Positions 59,446-64,000 of a stretch of DNA of 64,000 bases are shown piece after piece. A program made the translations under genes and the position numbers. How positions within the stretch are numbered: position 1 is the stretch's first letter; each line of letters opens with the position of its first letter. The notes beneath the pieces are model-generated. The model worked only from the letters and a program-made list of their open reading frames with translations. It was not told where the DNA came from and did no database searches. The stretch is from an uncultured Clostridia bacterium (lineage in GTDB: Bacteria; Bacillota; Clostridia; Christensenellales; Aristaeellaceae), in assembly GCA_946629635.1 (NCBI GenBank), contig CAMOYA010000003.1, forward strand, positions 1-64,000, in the 5' to 3' direction.

Positions 59446-60618
59446 TTATTTTACGGCGGCCTTCAGCGCTTCCGTCATGTCCTCATGCTCCCAGGGAAGG
59501 TCGATATCCGTCCTGCCGAAATGGCCGTAGGATGCAGTCTGCCGATAGATCGGGCGGAGCAGATCCAGCCTCCGGATGATCGCCGCCGGCCGGAAATCAA
59601 ACACCTTTCTGACCGCTTCCGCAATCCTTTCCTCCGGTACGGTCGCCGTGCCGAAGGTATCCACCAGGACGGAGACGGGCTCCGCCACGCCAATGGCATA
59701 CGCGAGCTGAATCTGGCAACGGTCCGCCAGTCCCGCCGCCACGACATTCTTCGCCGCATGGCGGGCAGCATAGGCGGCGCTGCGATCCACCTTTGTCGGA
59801 TCCTTGCCGCTGAAGCAGCCGCCGCCATGGGGGGCCGAACCGCCATAGGTGTCCACGATGATCTTCCGGCCGGTCAGCCCCGTATCGCCCGCAGGGCCGC
59901 CCAGAACGAAGCGCCCGGTGGGATTGACGAAATACTTCGTATCCGCATTCAGCAGCTCCGCCGGAATGATCGGCTTCACCACATGCTCCAGGATCCCGGC
60001 GCGGATTTCTTCCTGGGTCGCGTCCGCCGCATGCTGTGCGGATACAACCACAGTGTCCACTGCCACCGGTTTTCCGTCCTCATAGACAACCGTCACCTGC
60101 GTCTTTCCGTCCGGATACAGGAAGGGAAGGATTCCCTGCTTCCGCACCTCCGCCAGCCGCCTGGCCAGCCGATGGCTCAGCGAAATCGCCAGCGGCATGC
60201 GCTCCGGCGTCTCATTGCAGGCATACCCGAACATCATTCCCTGATCGCCCGCCCCGGTATCCGCCTCCGCCTGTTCGTTCCGGGTTTCCAGCGCGTTGTC
60301 CACGCCCTGGGCGATATCCGGACTCTGATCGTGAATCGCGGTCATGACGGCACAGGTATGGCCGTTAAAGCTCTTTTCCGGGCTGTCATAGCCGATCTCC
60401 GTCACCGTTTTGCGGACAATGGCGGCGATGTCCGCGTATGTGGTCGTGGAAATCTCGCCCATCACCGTAATCATGCCCGTGGTGGCGAATGTCTCACAGG
60501 CGACCCGGGCCTTCGGATCCTTTTCCAGAATCGCGTCCAGCACCGCATCGGAAATCTGGTCACACAGTTTGTCCGGATGTCCCTCCGTCACCGATTCAGA
60601 AGTAAACAGTCTGCGCAT
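59446..60618 (-). CDS. metK: S-adenosylmethionine synthetase
   Basis: [56 protein letters not shown]. Confidence 0.97.
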   Translation of the reverse strand: MRRLFTSESVTEGHPDKLCDQISDAVLDAILEKDPKARVACETFATTGMITVMGEISTTTYADIAAIVRKTVTEIGYDSPEKSFNGHTCAVMTAIHDQSPDIAQGVDNALETRNEQAEADTGAGDQGMMFGYACNETPERMPLAISLSHRLARRLAEVRKQGILPFLYPDGKTQVTVVYEDGKPVAVDTVVVSAQHAADATQEEIRAGILEHVVKPIIPAELLNADTKYFVNPTGRFVLGGPAGDTGLTGRKIIVDTYGGSAPHGGGCFSGKDPTKVDRSAAYAARHAAKNVVAAGLADRCQIQLAYAIGVAEPVSVLVDTFGTATVPEERIAEAVRKVFDFRPAAIIRRLDLLRPIYRQTASYGHFGRTDIDLPWEHEDMTEALKAAVK

Positions 60619-60659
60619 CGTTCAAAAACCTCCTTGTGCCTCCCGGCCTTCCATGGGGC

Positions 60660-60694
60660 AAAAAAACCGTCTGGCATGCACACAAGCCAGACGG
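60660..60694 (-). terminator. Riboswitch expression-platform terminator
   Basis: Minus strand CCGTCTGGC-N10-GCCAGACGG-T7. Confidence 0.88.
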
Positions 60695-60715
60695 ACTCAA
60701 TCGGAATTCGATTGG

Positions 60716-60828
60716 CCTTATCTGCCAGCGCTCCCTGCCGGGGTGTGCGCGCTGCGGGATTTGGCACCAAGCGAAAAGCCGGTTGCCGTGACGTCATCGG
60801 GCCCGTCCCTCGGTCACTCGTGATAAGG
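60716..60828 (-). ncRNA. SAM-I (S-box) riboswitch aptamer upstream of metK
   Basis: Minus strand CCTTATCACGAGTGACCGAGGGACGGGCCCGATGACGTCACGGCAACC...GGTGCCAAATCC...GCAGATAAGG; P1 CCTTATC/GATAAGG. Confidence 0.95.
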
Positions 60829-60874
60829 TTTGCGGTATGAATGATATCTGTTCTTCCGGTTCTTGTCAAGGCAC

Positions 60875-60904
60875 AAAAAAGGAGCCCCGATCGCGCAGGG
60901 CTCC
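60875..60904 (-). terminator. Terminator after mscL
   Basis: GGAGCCC-N10-GGGCTCC then U6 on minus strand. Confidence 0.8.
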
Positions 60905-60932
60905 GAAAACGGTCAAACCGCATCCGGGATCA

Positions 60933-61325
60933 TTATTTCAGCTCGCTGGTGCAGTTGGGGCAGCGGGTCGCCTTGATGTCGATTTCGCTGCAGCAGAAGG
61001 GGCACTTCTTGGTGGTGGGAGCAGCGGGCTTTTCGGGCTTCTTCGTCGCTTCCTTCGCCTTGTTGAACGCCTTGACAATCAGGAACAGGATCAGCGCGGT
61101 GATCAGGAATTCCACGACGATCGCGCAGAAGTTGATGATGCTGCCCAGCCAGCCCACCTTGCCGCTGCCGTCGATCGCGATGCTTTCCAGGATCGGATTG
61201 AGGAAAATTTCCACAACCGCATTGACGACCTTACCAAAGGCACCGCCCAGAACGACCGCAACGGCCATATCCAGGAAATTACCCTTGATGGCAAACTCCT
61301 TGAACTCCTTCAGAAAATTCTTCAT
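60933..61325 (-). CDS. mscL: Large-conductance mechanosensitive channel with C-terminal zinc ribbon
   Basis: MKNFLKEFKEFAIKGNFLDMAVAVVLGGAFGKVVNAVV; C-terminal CPFCCSEIDIKATRCPNC. Confidence 0.93.
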   Translation of the reverse strand: MKNFLKEFKEFAIKGNFLDMAVAVVLGGAFGKVVNAVVEIFLNPILESIAIDGSGKVGWLGSIINFCAIVVEFLITALILFLIVKAFNKAKEATKKPEKPAAPTTKKCPFCCSEIDIKATRCPNCTSELK

Positions 61326-61385
61326 AACCTTTTCCTCCCCAAATCTTCCGTTTATTGTTCAGAGCCAAAGCCCATGAAACCCATT

Positions 61386-63590
61386 TTACTTCTTGTTTCC
61401 GCCAAAGAGGTTGCTGACCGCCTTGCCGATCTCCTTGGTCAGGCTGCTGACCACCTGACGGGTTGCCGTGGAAATGGCGGTATTCTTGACCCGGCCGGCC
61501 ACGGAGTCGTTCCGGCGGGCACGCTCGGCCGCTTCTTCCCGGAGCTCATCCGCCCGGGCACGGCGGGCTGCCGCTTCCGCTTCCTTGGCCTGGCGGGCGG
61601 CTTCCTTCGCAGCCTTTTCCGCTGCCTTCTGCTGCTCTTCCAGCACCTTGGGATCCACGGGTGCCTGCACCGGAACATAGGTGCCGGTGGCGGGATCATA
61701 CTGAACGGTCACCATCTGCTGAACCATCTGGCCCGTCACCGGATCCTGAACCAGCATGGGCATCTGCTGCAGCTGGGGCTGAACCTGGATCGTCGGAACC
61801 TGCTGATTCGGCTGAACCATGCCCTGCACGGCCTGAACGACCGGCTGTGCCGCCTGCTGCACCGCCTGCATCACGGGCTGGGCCGCCTGCTGCACCATCT
61901 GAGGCGCCTGCTGGACCGCCTGAACGACCGGCTGCGCCGCCTGCTGGAACATCTGAGGCGCCTGCTGCACGGCCTGCATCACCGGCTGGGCTGCCTGCTG
62001 GACCGCCTGCATGACGGGCTGAGCCGCCTGCTGCACCATCTGGGGTACCTGCTGAACCGCGTCCACCACGGGCTGGACCGCTTCCACCACAGGCTGCACC
62101 GCTTCGGCCACAGGAGACATGCCTTCGATCTGCTTCTCTTCATACTCGCCGGTTGTGGGGTTGAAAACCTTGAACGTATTCGCCATGTTCTGTTGCGCGG
62201 TGCTCACCTGCGCCGCGAGAGGGGTCGGTTGAGGAATGGTCTGCGCCATGACGGGCTGTGCGGAAAATGCCCAGGGCTGAAGCACCACCTGCGGCCGGAC
62301 TGCAGGCGCAGGGTTCAGCTGTTCATAGGCGCTGACACGATTGACAGCTTCATCGTAGACGCCCCGGTAAGGGCTGTCCTCGTTCACCCGGGCGCGTTCT
62401 TCCGCACTGATCGCGCCCATATGACTCTGCGGGGGAAGAATGGTCGCCCGCTCGACCACGCCCGGAGCGCCATGCTCATCCAGGAAGGATACCAGTGCCT
62501 CCCCGGTCTTCAGGGTTGTGATGGCTTCCTCTGTATCAAAGGACGGATTCGTCCGGAACGTCTGCGCGGCAACCTTGACCGCTTTCTGATCCAGCGGTGT
62601 ATAGGCCCGGAGCGCGTGCTGAATGCGGTTGCCCAGCTGGCCCAGGATCGTCATGGGAATATCCGCCGGGCTCTGGGTAATGAAATATACGCCGACGCCC
62701 TTGGAGCGGATCAGGCGTACGACCTGCTCCACCTTTTCCATCAGCGCCCGCGTGCAGTTATTGAACAGCAGGTGCGCTTCATCGAAGAAGAAGACGATCA
62801 GCGGCTTTTCCGCATCGCCCCTTTCCGGCAGCAGGTCATACAGCGCGGAAAGCATCCACAGCAGGAAGGTGGAATACATGGTCGGGTTATTGAAGAGCCG
62901 GTCCGCCGCCAGAATGTTGATATATCCTCTGCCGTTCTCATCGCAGGTCAGCCAGTTGCCGATATTGATCTCCGGCATGCCGAAGAAGGTGTTCCCTCCC
63001 TGATCCTCCAGAACGGCCACCGCCCGCTGAATCGCCCCGACGCTGGCAGAGGAAACATTGCCGTAATTCAGCGTAAGCTCCTTCGCGTGCTCACCGATAT
63101 GAACCAGCATCGCCTTGAGGTCCTGCAGATCATCCAGCGGATACCCCCGGTCATGCGCCACGCGGAAGAGAATGTTCATCACGCCGCTCTGCGTCTCATT
63201 CAGGCCGAGCATGCGGCTCAAAAGCAGCGGACCCATCCGCTCCACCGTGGTACGCACCGGCATTCCCTGCTCGCCGTATACATCCCAGAACATGGTCGGA
63301 TAGCTCTGATACACAAAGGCATCCGCATCCACCCCGCAGCCGAGCAGGCGCCTGTCCAGAGACTCGGATCTCTGCCCGGGCTGCACCATACCGCTCAGGT
63401 CGCTTTTCACATCGCTCAGGAAAACGGGAACGCCCATGTCGGAAAAGCTTTCCGCCAGGACCTTCAGGGAGACCGTTTTCCCCGTCCCCGTCGCTCCGGC
63501 GATCAGCCCATGCCGGTTCGCCATGGAAGGCAGCAGATATACCGGACCGTTTTCGGATGTACCGACCCAGATTTTTCCATCGTGAAGCAT
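61386..63590 (-). CDS. HerA-like (DUF853) ATPase with Gln-rich repeat linker
   Basis: GATGTGKTVSLKVLAE Walker A; FFFDEAHLLFNN Walker B; VQQAAQPVMQAVQQAP repeats. Confidence 0.9.
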   Translation of the reverse strand: MLHDGKIWVGTSENGPVYLLPSMANRHGLIAGATGTGKTVSLKVLAESFSDMGVPVFLSDVKSDLSGMVQPGQRSESLDRRLLGCGVDADAFVYQSYPTMFWDVYGEQGMPVRTTVERMGPLLLSRMLGLNETQSGVMNILFRVAHDRGYPLDDLQDLKAMLVHIGEHAKELTLNYGNVSSASVGAIQRAVAVLEDQGGNTFFGMPEINIGNWLTCDENGRGYINILAADRLFNNPTMYSTFLLWMLSALYDLLPERGDAEKPLIVFFFDEAHLLFNNCTRALMEKVEQVVRLIRSKGVGVYFITQSPADIPMTILGQLGNRIQHALRAYTPLDQKAVKVAAQTFRTNPSFDTEEAITTLKTGEALVSFLDEHGAPGVVERATILPPQSHMGAISAEERARVNEDSPYRGVYDEAVNRVSAYEQLNPAPAVRPQVVLQPWAFSAQPVMAQTIPQPTPLAAQVSTAQQNMANTFKVFNPTTGEYEEKQIEGMSPVAEAVQPVVEAVQPVVDAVQQVPQMVQQAAQPVMQAVQQAAQPVMQAVQQAPQMFQQAAQPVVQAVQQAPQMVQQAAQPVMQAVQQAAQPVVQAVQGMVQPNQQVPTIQVQPQLQQMPMLVQDPVTGQMVQQMVTVQYDPATGTYVPVQAPVDPKVLEEQQKAAEKAAKEAARQAKEAEAAARRARADELREEAAERARRNDSVAGRVKNTAISTATRQVVSSLTKEIGKAVSNLFGGNKK
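61815..62110 (-). repeat. Coding tandem repeat (mixed 33-bp and 21-bp units) in HerA-like gene
   Basis: Alternating QQAAQPVMQAV (11 aa) and QQAPQMV/VVEAVQP (7 aa) units. Confidence 0.8.
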
Positions 63591-63705
63591 CTGCTTTCCT
63601 CCACTTATCTATGTCTTTCCAATCTTCTTTATTTTACACGCTTGCCCTTTGTCCGTCAAGGTTTGCGCGGGCTCTTTGCTCAAAAAACAGCGCGGATACA
63701 GGCGC

Positions 63706-64000
63706 TCACTCCTTTGCCTGCGCCATCCGGCGCATCACCTCGCGCATCTTCTCCGCCGCCCGGGAGCGATGGCTGATCTCATTCTTCTCCTGATCGTTCA
63801 TCTCGGCATACGTTTTGCCCATGGGTTCATACAGGAACAGCGGGTCGTATCCGAAGCCGCCCGTCCCCCGGCGCGCATGCAGAATGGTGCCCGGGCACCG
63901 GCCTTCCGTGACGATCGTATCCTGCCCCGGCAGCTTCAGCGCCAGCGCGCATTCAAAGACCGCGCTTCTCTCCTCCCGGCCTTCCATCCGGCGCAGAAGC
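63706..64000 (-). CDS. rdgB: RdgB/HAM1 non-canonical purine NTP pyrophosphatase, C-terminal part; N-terminus beyond window
   Basis: GTGGFGYDPLFLYEPMGKTYAEMNDQEKNEISHRSRAAEKM. Confidence 0.9.
   Translation of the reverse strand, partial: LLRRMEGREERSAVFECALALKLPGQDTIVTEGRCPGTILHARRGTGGFGYDPLFLYEPMGKTYAEMNDQEKNEISHRSRAAEKMREVMRRMAQAKE

Noticed and set aside
60837-63776. 979-aa plus-strand ORF (His/Leu-rich)
   Set aside because: Antisense to mscL and the HerA-like gene; an artefact of GC-rich codon usage and the Gln-rich repeat read in reverse; no family resemblance.

Overview
This 64 kb window looks like chromosomal DNA from a GC-rich Clostridia-like Bacillota; that placement is inferred from gene content and codon style, and no rRNA is present. 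I see no rRNA, tRNA, CRISPR array, prophage or IS element. Recognisable content: a galactan-type sugar locus (GH53 galactanase plus a MalEFG-like ABC operon and the start of an MsmK-type ATPase); MsrA; a truncated MATE remnant; LarC with a giant His tract; an aldo/keto reductase and a MATE pump transcribed divergently around a five-copy 23-bp tandem repeat; an autoregulated MarR gene; a CNNM-type protein; an ImmA/IrrE-like protein; TrxB, a redoxin-fused class III NrdD and NrdG; an Lpl-type ABC operon with an AraC regulator; Ddh, DapB and DapA; an M18 aminopeptidase; a complete F1Fo ATP synthase operon with a probable two-carboxylate (Na+-type) c subunit and an epsilon lacking its C-terminal domain; LepB; the MrfA/MrfB pair; a metal-efflux operon (HMA, P-type ATPase, ArsR) with a clear operator; an AGCS symporter; two phosphodiester-glycosidase paralogs; a family 4 UDG; a third sugar ABC operon with an unusually N-extended MalG-type permease; LuxS; PduL; MetK under a SAM-I riboswitch; a zinc-ribbon MscL; a HerA-like ATPase; and the C-terminal part of RdgB. 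The most interesting signals are the 23-bp repeat array (11406-11520), the duplicated MarR palindrome (13044-13087), the N-extended permease (51446-52927), the SBP with a fused glycan-binding-like domain, the absence of a lipobox in all three SBPs, the redoxin-fused NrdD with NrdR-like boxes, the ATP synthase c and epsilon features, and an overlooked 44-aa membrane sORF (8650-8784). Most large antisense ORFs in the track are spurious.
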